This document shows, one piece after another, positions 18,371-26,626 of a DNA stretch of 64,000 bases; the stretch's first letter is position 1, and each line of letters starts with the position of its first letter. Position numbers and translations under genes: made by a program. The stretch is from Candidatus Desulfovibrio intestinipullorum (GTDB taxonomy: Bacteria; Desulfobacterota; Desulfovibrionia; Desulfovibrionales; Desulfovibrionaceae), in the NCBI GenBank assembly GCA_019113165.1, contig DXHV01000060.1, positions 1 to 64,000 of the forward strand. The letters are read 5' to 3'. The notes below the pieces were generated by a model. It did no database searches. It saw only the letters and a program-made list of their open reading frames with translations, and had not been told where the DNA came from.

Positions 18371-18409
18371 GCCGGCACCTGGGGACCTGTGCAGTCCTCA
18401 GGTGCCGGC
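18371..18409 (-). terminator. hairpin between ilvE and dnaX
   Basis: Perfect 11-bp stem GCCGGCACCTG (18371-18381) / CAGGTGCCGGC (18399-18409), 58 nt after the ilvE stop. No T-run follows on either strand, so an intrinsic-terminator role is uncertain. Confidence 0.45.
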
Positions 18410-18466
18410 AGGAAATCGAAAAGGGCTCAAAAAGGCGGTCAGCCCATCAGCTCGGCAACTGGTCGA

Positions 18467-19390
18467 CTAGTCGACGGTGTAGGGAGCGAGCCATTCCTTG
18501 TACTTGGGATTCTCGCCCCTGGCGACCTTGAAGAATTCCTGCTGCAGATGCTTGGTCACGGGACCGGCACAGCCGGCGCCGATGACGCGGTGATCCATTT
18601 CGCGGATGGGGGTGATTTCGGCAGCAGTGCCGCAGAAGAAGGCTTCGTCGGCAATGTAGATTTCGTCACGGGAGAGCGGAGCTTCCTCGACGGTGTAGCC
18701 GAGATCCCTGGCCAGCACGATAAGGGAGGAGCGAGTGATGCCACCCAGGGTGTTGGTCAGCTGGGGCGTCTTGATGGTGCCGTTGGTGACGATGAAGATG
18801 TTTTCACCGGTGGCTTCGGAGACAACGCCTGCAGGATCCAGCATGACGGCTTCGTCATAGCCGTCGGCCACGGCCTCGATCTTGGCCAGAATGGAGTTGA
18901 CGTAGTTGCCGGCAGCCTTGGCCTTGGACATGAGGGTGTTGGGATGGATGCGGGTGAAGGAGCTTGTGCGGATACGGATGCCCTTTTCCAGAGCCTCGGG
19001 TCCTAAATAGGCGCCCCAGGGCCAGCAGGCAATGATGGTCTGCACGGGGTTGTGGCCGGGATTGACGCCCATTTCGCCATAGCCCACAAAGGTCAGCGGA
19101 CGGATGTAGCCGGCTTTCAGCTTGTTGGCACGCAGCGTTTCAATGGTGGCGTCGAAGATCTGCTCGGCGGTGTAGGGCATGTTCATGCCCAGGATCTTGG
19201 CAGAGTTGATGAGGCGCTGGGAGTGTTCCTTGAGACGAAACACGGAAGAACCGGCGGCACCGCAGTCATAGGCACGAATGCCTTCAAAGACTGCATCACC
19301 ATAATGAAGAGCATGGGTGAGCACATGCACCTTGGCATCAGCCCAGGGCACCAGTTTGCCGTCAAACCAGATGAATTCGGTAGTTTCCAT
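18467..19390 (-). CDS. ilvE: branched-chain amino acid aminotransferase
   Basis: PLP-dependent fold-type IV transaminase for the last step of Val, Leu and Ile synthesis. The 307-residue protein starts [16 protein letters not shown] and carries [19 protein letters not shown], the PLP-lysine region [35 protein letters not shown], and the C-terminal [14 protein letters not shown]. Start ATG 19390 has AAGGA 7 nt upstream; the track adds 17 residues. It is the first minus-strand gene before dnaX, with a hairpin in between. Confidence 0.95.
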   Translation of the reverse strand: METTEFIWFDGKLVPWADAKVHVLTHALHYGDAVFEGIRAYDCGAAGSSVFRLKEHSQRLINSAKILGMNMPYTAEQIFDATIETLRANKLKAGYIRPLTFVGYGEMGVNPGHNPVQTIIACWPWGAYLGPEALEKGIRIRTSSFTRIHPNTLMSKAKAAGNYVNSILAKIEAVADGYDEAVMLDPAGVVSEATGENIFIVTNGTIKTPQLTNTLGGITRSSLIVLARDLGYTVEEAPLSRDEIYIADEAFFCGTAAEITPIREMDHRVIGAGCAGPVTKHLQQEFFKVARGENPKYKEWLAPYTVD

Positions 19391-19841
19391 AGCTATATCC
19401 TTGCAACTAATTCTTCGTCGTGCTTTTTCGGAGCATGGCAAAGGCAGTCTCGCGAAAGGCTTCAGGGCACGTCCCCTGCGGAGGTACAGTGAAGCCGGCC
19501 CCTCCGGTCTCCGTGCAAGGGGGCCGTCCCTGAAGAGAAGGGAGCGTCACACAGAAGGGCAGGGGCAGTGTGCTGCACGGTCTCCCGGGGGAAGGAACAC
19601 GGGGCAGCGGGCCTTCTTTTGTACTGAAAGTCGCCTGCCTGTGCAAGATGCACAAGAGCAGGAAAGGCAGGGATAAGGCCTGCATGCAGGGCTATTGCAG
19701 TCGTTTGTCCTGCCCTTTTGCAAGCCCTGTGCGCATGGGCATGGCCCTTGCGGGGACCTGGGGCAAGAAGAGTGTCTGCAAAGCCTGCATGCCGGGGGCA
19801 GGAGCTTCTGGCAGGAGCAGTCCCGGGCTTTTGTCCGCTGC

Positions 19842-19870
19842 TTGACAGGGCAGGTGGAAAGGTCTAGGTC
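19842..19870 (+). promoter_or_regulatory. promoter of the FMN riboswitch transcript
   Basis: TTGACA (19842-19847), exactly 17 bp, then TAGGTC (19865-19870). This would start transcription about 10 nt before the riboswitch core. Confidence 0.65.
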
Positions 19871-19885
19871 TGAAGCAACATCGGT

Positions 19886-20050
19886 AAATTCTCAGGGCAG
19901 GGTGCAATTCCCGACCGGCGGTAAGTATGAGGCATGAACCACAAAGAAAGGTTGCTGCCATGTGCAAGCCCGCGAGCCTGTTTCAGGTGAAACAGTGCAG
20001 ATCTGGTGCAAGGCCAGGGCCGACGGTTAGAGTCCGGATGGAAGAGGATG
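19886..20050 (+). ncRNA. FMN riboswitch (RFN element)
   Basis: Near-consensus RFN blocks appear in order: CTCAGGGCAGGGTGCAATTC, CCGACCGGCGGTAAGTATGA, AGCCCGCGAGC, GATCTGGTGCAAGGCCAG, GGCCGACGGTTAGAGTCCGG and ATGGAAGAGGAT. The P1 closing strands CTC/GAG are present. The variable P3 region is somewhat extended. The 3' P1 strand contains GAAGAGG, which could serve as a ribosome site for an ATG at 20057, so translational control is possible. No clear terminator with a T-run follows. The aptamer senses flavin mononucleotide and represses flavin synthesis or uptake genes; ribBA lies 3.9 kb downstream on the same strand. Confidence 0.93.
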
Positions 20051-20623
20051 GATGAGATGTACTCCGTACTGGTGATCCCTCGTGCAGAGCTCTGCGCAGT
20101 GATCTCCCCTGGCAGCGATCCCTTCTCGCGGCGATCGCTTCCTGGACGTGCATTGATGCCATTTTTGCTGCCCTAAATTCTTGGACAAGATTCGGAGACC
20201 AGGCATGCGCCAAGAGATTTTGGGTTCAGAACAGCAGAAGCAGACGAGCCAGACGAAGCAGAAGAGGCTGACGAAGACGGGAGACAACGTCTTCTTCCGC
20301 TGAAGACAGAACTTCAGGCAGAGCGTCCCTGAGAGGCAGAACCTTATGTTTCTGCCAGTGCAGGGCGTCTCCTTTTCGCGTGCCCTGATGCCGTTTCAGG
20401 CAAAAGGCAGTGCCGGCAGGAGAGGCCCCTTTGGACGAGCTGCTCTTGACGCCTGCCCGCCTGCTCCCCATATAGTACCGGGGCGCAGTCTGGCTGTGTC
20501 AGGAAAGCAGGGCCTTTTCCCTGAAGAGCGAACTGTTTTGAGAATGGCAGCACGACAGGCTGCCCTGCCTGCGGAGCATAACCACCCTTTTTCTTTTCTT
20601 CTCTCTTGTGCAGGAGTCTTGCA
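20051..20623 (+). other. long leader after the FMN riboswitch
   Basis: A 573-nt stretch without a recognisable gene. It contains two mini-ORFs. One is 20057-20176 (39 codons, MYSVLVIPRAEL...), placed as a riboswitch-controlled start. The other is 20205-20303 (32 codons, MRQEILGSEQQKQ...), with GGAGA 7 nt before its ATG. There is also a purine-rich repeat (about 20228-20280) and a GGCAGAA/TTCTGCC hairpin near 20335. A possible second promoter, TTGACG (20446) and TATAGT (20471) with a long 19-bp spacer, would serve the hydantoinase gene independently of FMN. Confidence 0.5.
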
Positions 20624-22366
20624 GTGAACGAACATGCTGTAGTTCTGGGCATTGATTGCGGTGGTACGCATACGGATGCCGTTGTCTGCGCGGGCAGACA
20701 TCTTCTTGCCAGTGCCAAGGTCGTCACGGATCACGACAATCTGCCGGGCTGCATAGCAAAGGTCCTGCAGGAGCTCGTGCAGGAGACGGATCGGGACATC
20801 CTGCAGAAGGTGGAGCGCATCACCCTGGGAACGACCCTGCTTGTCAATGCCTGCGTGCAGGGCCGGCTGGACAGGGTCGGACTTGCCCTGAGCGCAGGCC
20901 CGGGCCTGGCCCCGGACCGCTTTGCCCTGGGGCAGGACGTGTGCATTGTGCCAGGCGGCCTGGACCACCGCGGCGTGGAAGTGACGCCGCTGGAGACGGG
21001 TGTCCTGCAGAAGCAGGTGCGGGCCTGGCAGGAGGAGGGCGTGCAGGCCTTTGCCTGCGTGGGCAAATTCTCCCCGCGCAATCCCGCTCACGAGGAGCGC
21101 ATGGGTGCGGTTGTCACGGATCTCTGTGCGCAGCCTGCCCTGACCCTTGGCCATCATCTGAGCGGCGCACTCAATTTTCCCCGCCGCATTGCCACGGCCT
21201 ATTACAACAGCGCCAGCCTGCGCCTGCACAATGCCTTTGTGGACGCCGTGACGGCCGTCCTGGCAGATCTCGGCTGCAGGGCGCCGGTCTTTTTGCTGCG
21301 GGCCGACGGCGGCTCCATCCCCCTGCAGCGCTCGCGCCCCTATCCCGTGCACTCCCTGCTTTCCGGTCCGGCAGCAAGCGTCATGGGCGCCCTGGCCCTG
21401 ACACAGGATTTGGGATCGTGCAGCCTGCTTATGGACATAGGCGGCACCACGACCGACCTGGCCCTCTTTGTGGCAGGTTCCCCTGTCCTTGATCGCGAGG
21501 GCATGACCGTGCAGGGACGGCGCACCCTGGTACGGGCCCTGGCCACCCGCTCCATAGGCATAGGCGGCGACTCTCTCGTCAGCCTGCAGGAGGACGGGTG
21601 CGTGTGCACGGGGCCGCAGCGAATCGGACCTGCCATGGCCTTTGGCGGCACGCAGCCGACCCTGCTGGATGCCCTCAATGTGCTTAATGCCGAGGGATCG
21701 GAGCTGGGATCAGGGGATGTCTGCGCAGGCCGGACGGAACGCTCCCTTGCAGGTCTCACGGAACTGGGTGTCAGGTCCGGCAACACGGCACAGGAGCTCG
21801 CCCTGGCAGCCTGGCTTGATGCGGCCCTGAAGATTTCCCGGGCCATGCAGGACCTTGTGGACGAAATCAATGCCCGCCCGGTCTATACCCTGCGGGAACT
21901 CCTGGGCCACATGGACGTGCGGCCGCAGGGCATTCTCCTGGTCGGAGGTCCTGTGCACTGCCTGCACAGGCGGCTGCAGAGCTTTGTGCAGCTGCCCGTG
22001 GACCCCCTGCCAAGGGCCGATGTGGCCAATGCCATAGGAGCTGCCCTGACCAGACCTTCTGCCCAGCTGGAGGTCTACGCGGACACGGGCCGCAGGACAC
22101 TGCTTGCTCCGGCCCTGGATCTTCAGGAGGCACTGCCAAGGACGGCCACCCTGGACTACGTGAAGGAGCGGGCCCTGGCCCTGCTTGAAAGTCAGCTGGC
22201 AGAGGAGGGCATTGTCGATCTCCCTCTGGAAGTGGCCCAGGCCGACCTCTTTGCCACCCTGTCCGAGTCCGGTGCAGGGGCCAGGGACATGCGCGTGGCC
22301 TGCCAGGTTGTGCCGGGTCTTGTGCACGGCCTTGATCTCGGACCTGACCACGGCTCCGAAGCCTGA
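20624..22366 (+). CDS. hydantoinase/oxoprolinase family protein
   Basis: 580-residue ASKHA-fold protein of the hydantoinase A / 5-oxoprolinase N-terminal family, whose members use ATP to open cyclic amides. Motifs: phosphate-1 GIDCGGTHTDAVV, the phosphate-2 loop LMDIGGTTTDLALF, GLALSAGPGLAP, NFPRRIATAYYNSAS, SLLSGPAASVMGAL and IGIGGDS. No B subunit (HyuB) follows, so the substrate is unclear and the protein may act alone. Start: GTG 20624 with CAGGAG 7 nt upstream; TTG 20606 is the track start. It heads a plus-strand set with trmL, an EamA transporter and ribBA (gaps 42, 60 and 89 nt) behind the FMN riboswitch. A link to flavin metabolism is not known for this family. Confidence 0.85.
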   Translation: MNEHAVVLGIDCGGTHTDAVVCAGRHLLASAKVVTDHDNLPGCIAKVLQELVQETDRDILQKVERITLGTTLLVNACVQGRLDRVGLALSAGPGLAPDRFALGQDVCIVPGGLDHRGVEVTPLETGVLQKQVRAWQEEGVQAFACVGKFSPRNPAHEERMGAVVTDLCAQPALTLGHHLSGALNFPRRIATAYYNSASLRLHNAFVDAVTAVLADLGCRAPVFLLRADGGSIPLQRSRPYPVHSLLSGPAASVMGALALTQDLGSCSLLMDIGGTTTDLALFVAGSPVLDREGMTVQGRRTLVRALATRSIGIGGDSLVSLQEDGCVCTGPQRIGPAMAFGGTQPTLLDALNVLNAEGSELGSGDVCAGRTERSLAGLTELGVRSGNTAQELALAAWLDAALKISRAMQDLVDEINARPVYTLRELLGHMDVRPQGILLVGGPVHCLHRRLQSFVQLPVDPLPRADVANAIGAALTRPSAQLEVYADTGRRTLLAPALDLQEALPRTATLDYVKERALALLESQLAEEGIVDLPLEVAQADLFATLSESGAGARDMRVACQVVPGLVHGLDLGPDHGSEA

Positions 22367-22408
22367 CTGCTCCTGCCCGTACGCTCGAAATTTCCATAAG
22401 GATCGTAC

Positions 22409-22891
22409 ATGGAAGTTGTTCTTTATGAGCCGGAAATCCCGCCCAATACCGGCAATATTGCCCGTCTGTGCGCCGTGACCGGCACAACGCTGCACCTCAT
22501 AGAGCCACTGGGCTTCAAACTGGAGGATCGCTATCTCAAGCGGGCAGGCCTTGACTACTGGCCCCACGTCAGCCTGCACGTCTGGCCGGACATGGCTCAT
22601 TTCCTTGCGGACCGTCAGGCCACACGTCCCGGCGCAAGGCTTGTCATCACCTCCTCGAAGAAGGGCGGTCAGCCCTGCCACCGCTTTCCCTTCCAAAGGG
22701 ATGACATCCTGATTTTCGGCAAGGAGACGGCCGGCCTGCCGGACGAGGTCCGCGATCTCTCGTCCCTGCATGTGCGCATCCCCATGCTGGCAGGACATGG
22801 CCGCTGCCTCAACCTGTCCACAAGCTGCGGCATCGTGCTCTACTTGGCCCTGTCCGCAAGCGGCATGCTGGACGGAGAGGACTGGCTCTAG
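22409..22891 (+). CDS. trmL: tRNA (cytidine34-2'-O)-methyltransferase TrmL
   Basis: SPOUT-class methyltransferase that 2'-O-methylates the wobble base of leucine tRNAs. The 160-residue single-domain protein contains EPEIPPNTGNIARLCAVTG (motif 1), ILIFGKETAGLPDEV (motif 2) and MLAGHGRCLNLSTSCGIVLYLAL (motif 3, knot). Length and motifs match the family well. It lies 42 nt after the hydantoinase-like gene and 60 nt before the transporter gene. Confidence 0.95.
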   Translation: MEVVLYEPEIPPNTGNIARLCAVTGTTLHLIEPLGFKLEDRYLKRAGLDYWPHVSLHVWPDMAHFLADRQATRPGARLVITSSKKGGQPCHRFPFQRDDILIFGKETAGLPDEVRDLSSLHVRIPMLAGHGRCLNLSTSCGIVLYLALSASGMLDGEDWL

Positions 22892-22951
22892 CCCCGGAAG
22901 ACCCTGCAGGGGAAAGCCTCCTGCCAGGGACCCGTTTACAGGAACGTCTTC

Positions 22952-23839
22952 ATGTACCTTGCCTTGCTCACCATATTCTGCCTGACCGTCTTTGCCGGCA
23001 ATTCCATCTTCTGCCGTGCAGCCCTGGTTACCTGCGACATGGGGCCCATGCTCTACACGGGCGTGCGCGCCCTGTCGGCAGCCCTCATCCTGGCAGCCCT
23101 GTGCTGCCTCCACATCATCAAGCCCCTTGCTCGTGAGCACACGCAGGGGGCGGTGTGGCGGGATGCCTGGCAGCAGAGTTCCTGGACCGGAGCCCTGGGA
23201 CTCTTTGCCTACATGCTCTGCTTCTCTCTTGGCTACGTGGCCATGCCCTCGGCCCCGGGCACCCTCATCATCAACATGAGCGTGCAGGTCAGCATGATTG
23301 GCTGGGGCATGCTGCACGGCCTGTATCCGAACAAAAAACAGTATCTGGGCTTTGCCATTGCCACGGCAGGCCTCATTATCCTGCTCTCTCCGGGCCTCAC
23401 GGCGCCGCCCCTCCTCCATTCCCTGCTTATGGGCGGATCGGGCTTTGCCTGGGGCGTGTTTACCGTGGCCGGCAGGGATGCCCGCTCCGCGGCCCTGGCC
23501 ACGGCGGGCAGCTTCTGGCGGGCCGCCCTTCCGGGTGCTGTCTGCCTTGCGGCAGGCCTGCTCCTTGAGCCGGGGCCCGCGCCCATGGCCTGGATCTTTG
23601 TCCTGGCCGGAGGCCTTGCCTCCTCCCTGGGCTACATTCTGTGGTACTCCATTGTCCCGCGCTATTCGCTGGTCAATGTGTCCATCATTCAGCTGGCCGT
23701 GCCTGTCATCACGGCCATACAGGGGGCGCTCTTCCTTGGGGAGGGCATTACCCTGCGCTTTGTGGTCGCAACCATCCTCATTCTTGGCGGCATCTGTCTG
23801 GCTCTCAGGGCCGGGGCAGCCCGTGCCGCCGGAAAGTAA
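22952..23839 (+). CDS. EamA/DMT transporter, possible riboflavin importer
   Basis: 295 residues with ten predicted hydrophobic helices in two EamA repeats (drug/metabolite transporter superfamily). The first is YLALLTIFCLTVFAGNSIFCRAAL...GPMLYTGVRALSAALIL, and the second ends VSIIQLAVPVITAIQGALFLGEGITLRFVVATILILGGICLAL. Some EamA proteins (RibN, described in alphaproteobacteria and Vibrio) import riboflavin and are controlled by FMN riboswitches. Here the gene lies between an FMN riboswitch and ribBA, so riboflavin is the best guess for substrate, on context alone. The alternative is an unrelated metabolite exporter. Confidence 0.85.
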   Translation: MYLALLTIFCLTVFAGNSIFCRAALVTCDMGPMLYTGVRALSAALILAALCCLHIIKPLAREHTQGAVWRDAWQQSSWTGALGLFAYMLCFSLGYVAMPSAPGTLIINMSVQVSMIGWGMLHGLYPNKKQYLGFAIATAGLIILLSPGLTAPPLLHSLLMGGSGFAWGVFTVAGRDARSAALATAGSFWRAALPGAVCLAAGLLLEPGPAPMAWIFVLAGGLASSLGYILWYSIVPRYSLVNVSIIQLAVPVITAIQGALFLGEGITLRFVVATILILGGICLALRAGAARAAGK

Positions 23840-23928
23840 GGGTGCATGCAGTCTCTCAAGCTTTTGCCAGGGGCCGTTCCTGCGCCTGCAGGACTGGTTC
23901 CTGAATTCGATATGTAAGGAGTGTTCCT

Positions 23929-25143
23929 ATGCCTCTGTGCAGCGTTGAAGAAGCCATTGCCGAAATCAAGAAAGGGAAGATGATCATTCTTGTGGACGAT
24001 GACGACAGGGAAAACGAAGGCGATCTCACCATGGCCGCCGAGTTTGTCACCCCTGAGGCCATCAATTTCATGGCTCATCACGGGTGTGGTCTCATCTGCC
24101 TGCCCCTGGCCCCGGAATTGTGCAACAAGCTGAATCTTCCGCCCATGACAGAGCGCAACACCTCGCTCTATCACACCAACTTCACCGTCTCCATCGAGGC
24201 CAGGGAAGGGGTGACCACCGGCATTTCCGCTGCGGACCGTGCCACCACCATTCTGGCTGCCGTGGCCGATGACGCCCGCCCCGAGAGCCTGGTGACGCCC
24301 GGCCACATCTTCCCCCTGCGTGCCCGTCCCGGCGGCGTGCTCGAGCGCACCGGCCAGACCGAAGGCTCCGTGGATCTTGCCCGGCTCGCCGGCCTCAAGC
24401 CTGCGGCTGTCATCTGCGAGGTCATGAAGGAAGACGGCACCATGGCCCGCCTCCCCGATCTGGAAGTCTTTGCCGAAAAGTACGACCTCAAGATTGCCTC
24501 GGTGCGCGACATCATTCGCTACCGTCTCGACCATGGCCAGGTGTCCGTGCGCTGCGACGCCAAGGCCCACCTGCCCACCATCTACGGCGACTTCACGGTC
24601 TATGCCTACGAGAGCAATACCGAGCGCGGCACCCATCTGGCCCTGGTCAAGGGCGATCTCTCCGGGCCCGAGCCCGTGCTTGTGCGCGTACACAGCCAGT
24701 GCCTCACCGGTGACGCCCTGGGCTCCCTGCGCTGCGACTGCGGCGGCCAGCTCGGCGCTGCCCTGCGCCAGATCGAGCGCGAAGGACGAGGCTGCCTTGT
24801 GTACATGCGCCAGGAAGGACGCGGCATAGGCCTTGCCAACAAGATTCGCGCCTATGCCCTGCAGGACAAGGGCTATGATACCGTGGAAGCCAACAAGATG
24901 CTGGGCTTCCCGGCCGATCTGCGCGACTATGGCACAGGCGCCCAGATTCTTGTGGACCTTGGTATCCACAAGATCCGTCTGCTCACCAACAATCCCAAGA
25001 AGATTGTGGGCCTGGCCGGCTACGGCCTGGAAATCGTGGAGCGCGTGCCCATTGAAATGGAAGCCTGCACGGACAACCTCCATTATCTGGAAGTCAAGAA
25101 GGAGAAGATGGGACATATCCTGACCGGCATCCGCTGCCACTAG
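23929..25143 (+). CDS. ribBA: bifunctional DHBP synthase / GTP cyclohydrolase II
   Basis: Supplies both precursors of riboflavin: the 4-carbon unit from ribulose 5-phosphate and the pyrimidine from GTP. The N-terminal DHBP synthase domain (1-200) shows [18 protein letters not shown] and [14 protein letters not shown]. The C-terminal GTP cyclohydrolase II domain (about 205-404) shows [26 protein letters not shown], with its zinc cysteines, and [15 protein letters not shown]. 404 residues, normal length. TAAGGAG lies about 9 nt before ATG 23929. It is the last gene of the FMN-riboswitch set. Its TAG stop lies within the CTAG that bounds a palindromic element. Confidence 0.97.
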   Translation: MPLCSVEEAIAEIKKGKMIILVDDDDRENEGDLTMAAEFVTPEAINFMAHHGCGLICLPLAPELCNKLNLPPMTERNTSLYHTNFTVSIEAREGVTTGISAADRATTILAAVADDARPESLVTPGHIFPLRARPGGVLERTGQTEGSVDLARLAGLKPAAVICEVMKEDGTMARLPDLEVFAEKYDLKIASVRDIIRYRLDHGQVSVRCDAKAHLPTIYGDFTVYAYESNTERGTHLALVKGDLSGPEPVLVRVHSQCLTGDALGSLRCDCGGQLGAALRQIEREGRGCLVYMRQEGRGIGLANKIRAYALQDKGYDTVEANKMLGFPADLRDYGTGAQILVDLGIHKIRLLTNNPKKIVGLAGYGLEIVERVPIEMEACTDNLHYLEVKKEKMGHILTGIRCH

Positions 25144-25238
25144 TGTCTAATTACAAAAATCCATCATGCTACATGCGTCTGAAAATACAGTGATTTTCAA
25201 TCGATAGCAGTATGTGGACTAATAAAATTAAACACTAG
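25140..25238. mobile_element. 99-bp CTAG-bounded palindromic element (MITE-like)
   Basis: An AT-rich segment in GC-rich surroundings that folds end to end as an imperfect hairpin. CTAGTGTCTAATT at the left pairs with AATTAAACACTAG at the right (12 of 13), a TCCA/TGGA block follows inside, and the centre is GAAAAT-ACAGTG-ATTTTC. The outer CTAG on each side could be a target-site duplication, leaving inverted ends TGTYTAATT. The left CTAG supplies the ribBA stop codon TAG. There is no coding capacity. It could instead be merely a 3' hairpin. Confidence 0.55.
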
Positions 25239-25264
25239 ACGCTGCAGAACCGGAATATTGTTGA

Positions 25265-25349
25265 GGGGGGGGAAGGAGCTTCCCCCCGAGGAGCAGGGCG
25301 GGCGAAGAAAAGACTTGAGACACAGGTTTTTTGTTCACCCGCCCTTTTG
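25265..25349 (+). terminator. two hairpins before lplA
   Basis: First hairpin GGGGGGAAG-GAG-CTTCCCCCC (about 25266-25287). The second has stem AGGGCGGG (25295-25302) / CCCGCCCT (25338-25345) followed by TTTG. The second ends only 15 nt before the lplA ATG. It may terminate ribBA transcription or regulate lplA. Confidence 0.6.
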
Positions 25350-25360
25350 TGATCAATGCT

Positions 25361-26350
25361 ATGCAGTACCTACATCTCGATTCAACGGATCCTGCCACCA
25401 ATCTGGCCTTGGAAGAAGCGCTGCTCCATGTCCTGCACGAAGGGGCACCTGGCTATTTTCTGCTCTGGCGCAATGCCCCGAGCATCATCCTTGGCAGAAA
25501 CCAGAACGCGCTTGAGGAAATCAACAGAAACGAGGTGGAACGGCGCAATCTGGCCGTGGTGCGGCGTTCCACCGGCGGTGGCGCCGTCTACCATGATCTC
25601 GGCAACCTCAATTTCTCCTTTCTGGAATGCAAGAAGGAAGCGCGCTCCGTCGACTTTGCCCGCTATCTGGCGCCGGTGCAGCGGGCCCTGCACAGGGCCG
25701 GCGTGGAGGCCACCCTGTCCGGACGCAATGATCTGGAGGTGGGCGGCCGCAAGATTTCCGGCTCGGCCCAGCGTCTGGCCCAGGACAGGGTGCTGCACCA
25801 CGGGACCCTGCTGGTGAATGCCGACTTCGAGGCCATGACCAGGGCCCTGCAGCCCGATCCGGACAAGTTCCTCTCCCATGGCGTGGCCTCGGTCCGGGCC
25901 AGGGTGGCCAATGTAAGCGAGTTCTGGGCCGAGGGCATGACCCTTGACAGGCTGTGCACACTGCTGTGCGAGGAAGTGGGCGCAGAGCCCGGGCATATTG
26001 ATGCATCCACCCTTGCCCAGGCGCAGCGCATACGCCGGGAACGCTACGGCTCCTGGGAGTGGAACATAGGCAGTTCGCCCAGGTTCACGGCCCGCATGGC
26101 CCGGCGCTTTCCCTGGGGCAGGGTGCAGATCTGCGTGCAGGTCCGAAAGGGGCGCATCGCGGAGTGCCGCATCTACGGCGATTTCTTTGCGAAGGACGAT
26201 GTGCGTAGGCTGGAACAGCTGCTCGTGGGCGCGCCCCTGCGCAGGGAAGAGCTTGGACGCAGGCTTTGCGGGGTGAACTTCTCCTCGTTCTTTGTGGGCT
26301 GCACGGAAGAGATGGACAGCGAAATACGCGACTTCTTCCTGTCGCTGTAG
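25361..26350 (+). CDS. lplA: lipoate-protein ligase A
   Basis: Activates lipoate with ATP and attaches it to lipoyl domains. The 329-residue protein shows LALEEALL, WRNAPSIILGRNQNALEEIN, the lipoate loop VVRRSTGGGAVYHDLGNLNFSF, and DLEVGGRKISGSAQR with the catalytic lysine. The C-terminal part carries an accessory domain (GSWEWNIGSSPRFTARMARRF...RIYGDFF). Start ATG 25361 (MQYLHLDSTD) fits the family. The TTG at 25331 in the track lies within the terminator stem. The ribosome site is weak. It precedes gcvT, gcvH, gcvPA and gcvPB, so GcvH is its likely substrate. Confidence 0.94.
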   Translation: MQYLHLDSTDPATNLALEEALLHVLHEGAPGYFLLWRNAPSIILGRNQNALEEINRNEVERRNLAVVRRSTGGGAVYHDLGNLNFSFLECKKEARSVDFARYLAPVQRALHRAGVEATLSGRNDLEVGGRKISGSAQRLAQDRVLHHGTLLVNADFEAMTRALQPDPDKFLSHGVASVRARVANVSEFWAEGMTLDRLCTLLCEEVGAEPGHIDASTLAQAQRIRRERYGSWEWNIGSSPRFTARMARRFPWGRVQICVQVRKGRIAECRIYGDFFAKDDVRRLEQLLVGAPLRREELGRRLCGVNFSSFFVGCTEEMDSEIRDFFLSL

Positions 26351-26626
26351 GATTCTCGTGTCTGCACTGCCCTTGGCGACATCCCGCAGGAAGACGTGCA
26401 GACGGGCGATATCAGGGTCTGTTTTTCTTGTTTTCGCTCTTTCTCTGTAGTAGGGTCCGCAGAAACAGTGAAGAACGGGACGTGTTCGGGGATCCCGCAT
26501 AGTCCCGGTCCCGTGTCTCGCACTTGCCGGCCGGGAGCCTGAACGCGTGACAGGTCTCAGGCGATCCGAACCGGTCGGGTTTCCCGAATCATCAGAAATT
26601 TCCGAAACCATTCGAAGGAGTGGGAA

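Noticed and set aside
19391-19841. Short ORFs between ilvE and the riboswitch promoter
   Set aside because: All are short, lack ribosome sites and overlap each other on both strands; no family resemblance.
26351-26626. Possible glycine riboswitch upstream of gcvT
   Set aside because: I looked for tandem glycine-aptamer core motifs and did not find them. Only small dyads (GGGAC/GTCCC) are present.
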